Shown here: one piece after another, positions 24,696 to 24,792 of the stretch
Numbering within the stretch: the stretch's first letter is position 1
Layout of the letters: every line of letters starts with the position of its first letter
Source: an uncultured Clostridium sp.
Lineage (GTDB): Bacteria > Bacillota > Clostridia > TANB77 > CAG-508
DNA: 24,792 bases
Direction: 5' to 3'
Assembly (NCBI GenBank): GCA_950059165.1
Contig: CATLUC010000011.1
Location: forward strand, 1 to 24,792
The notes under the pieces: generated by a model
What the model was told of the DNA's origin: nothing
The model's input: the letters and a program-made list of their open reading frames with translations, nothing else
Database searches by the model: none
Made by a program: the position numbers and the translations under genes

Positions 24696-24792
24696 TTATT
24701 TTATAAATGTAGGCAAAATATAAAAATTATCAAAACGCTTAGGTCAAGCTAATTTTAGCATAACTTCTAAATTGATTTTATGGCACCCTTTC
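24696..24792 (+). repeat. Dispersed repeat, copy 2 (cut by window end)
   Basis: Same orientation as 15545-15640 and close to 90 percent identical, from TTATTTTATAAATG to TATGGCACCCTTTC. By analogy the rest of a foldback element should follow outside the window. The stretch 24621-24695 before it is A+T-rich with no feature that I can name. Confidence 0.85.

Overview
Low-GC DNA, very probably from an uncultured gut-type Clostridia (Firmicutes). The clues are the strong A+T bias, AAAGGAGG-type ribosome sites, TTGAAA/TATAAT promoters with 17-base spacers, Tex, a YkpA-type ABC-F protein, HD-GYP and CorA, and secreted proteins with a degenerate prepilin-like leader (GITLVALVVT...) that is common in such genomes. 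There is no rRNA, tRNA, CRISPR array or complete IS.

Layout. 1-3523 (+): the 3' end of a non-ribosomal peptide synthetase (A-domain tail, carrier domain, thioester reductase), overlapping by 4 bases a membrane histidine kinase. 3533-3794: a palindromic repeat element. 3887-4948 (+): a receiver/HD-GYP c-di-GMP phosphodiesterase. 5008-5076: an unexplained three-tier hairpin. 5122-7095 (-): a secreted cohesin-like protein with a 54-bp tandem repeat. 7338-12041 (-): tex, a dCMP deaminase and an ABC-F ATPase, with repeat elements between them. 12364-14045 and 14194-15493 (+): a pilin-like surface protein and a CapA-type protein. 15495-15801: a 307-base palindromic element. 15844-17579: corA and a divergent gene of unknown function. 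17672-24547 (-): a four-gene operon (MMPL transporter, YhgE-like secreted partner, pilin-like beta-helix surface protein, coiled-coil membrane protein) under a promoter overlapped by paired TGACCAATGGTCA-type operators.

Main result. Five genes look broken, at six places, but every break is the same. The reading frame reaches an in-frame CGG (Arg) codon, and the conserved protein continues only if one base is skipped (+1), so that CGGT or CGGA yields one residue. Internal homology makes that residue glycine in two cases: QLGVT versus QL?AT in the MMPL protein, and VAGQVAN versus IA?QVAN in its partner. Elsewhere the trinucleotide CGG occurs about sixteen times out of frame in coding DNA without disturbing anything. 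In-frame CGG is absent from the housekeeping genes. One further CGG near a C-terminus is compatible with either reading. One CGG, in the compositionally odd gene 5122-7095, must be read without a shift to give a full-length product. The simplest reading is a lineage in which CGG is no longer an ordinary arginine codon and CGGN is decoded with a +1 shift, probably as glycine. I therefore annotate these genes as intact with recoding sites rather than as pseudogenes. A sequencing or assembly artefact is the main alternative and has to be excluded from raw reads.
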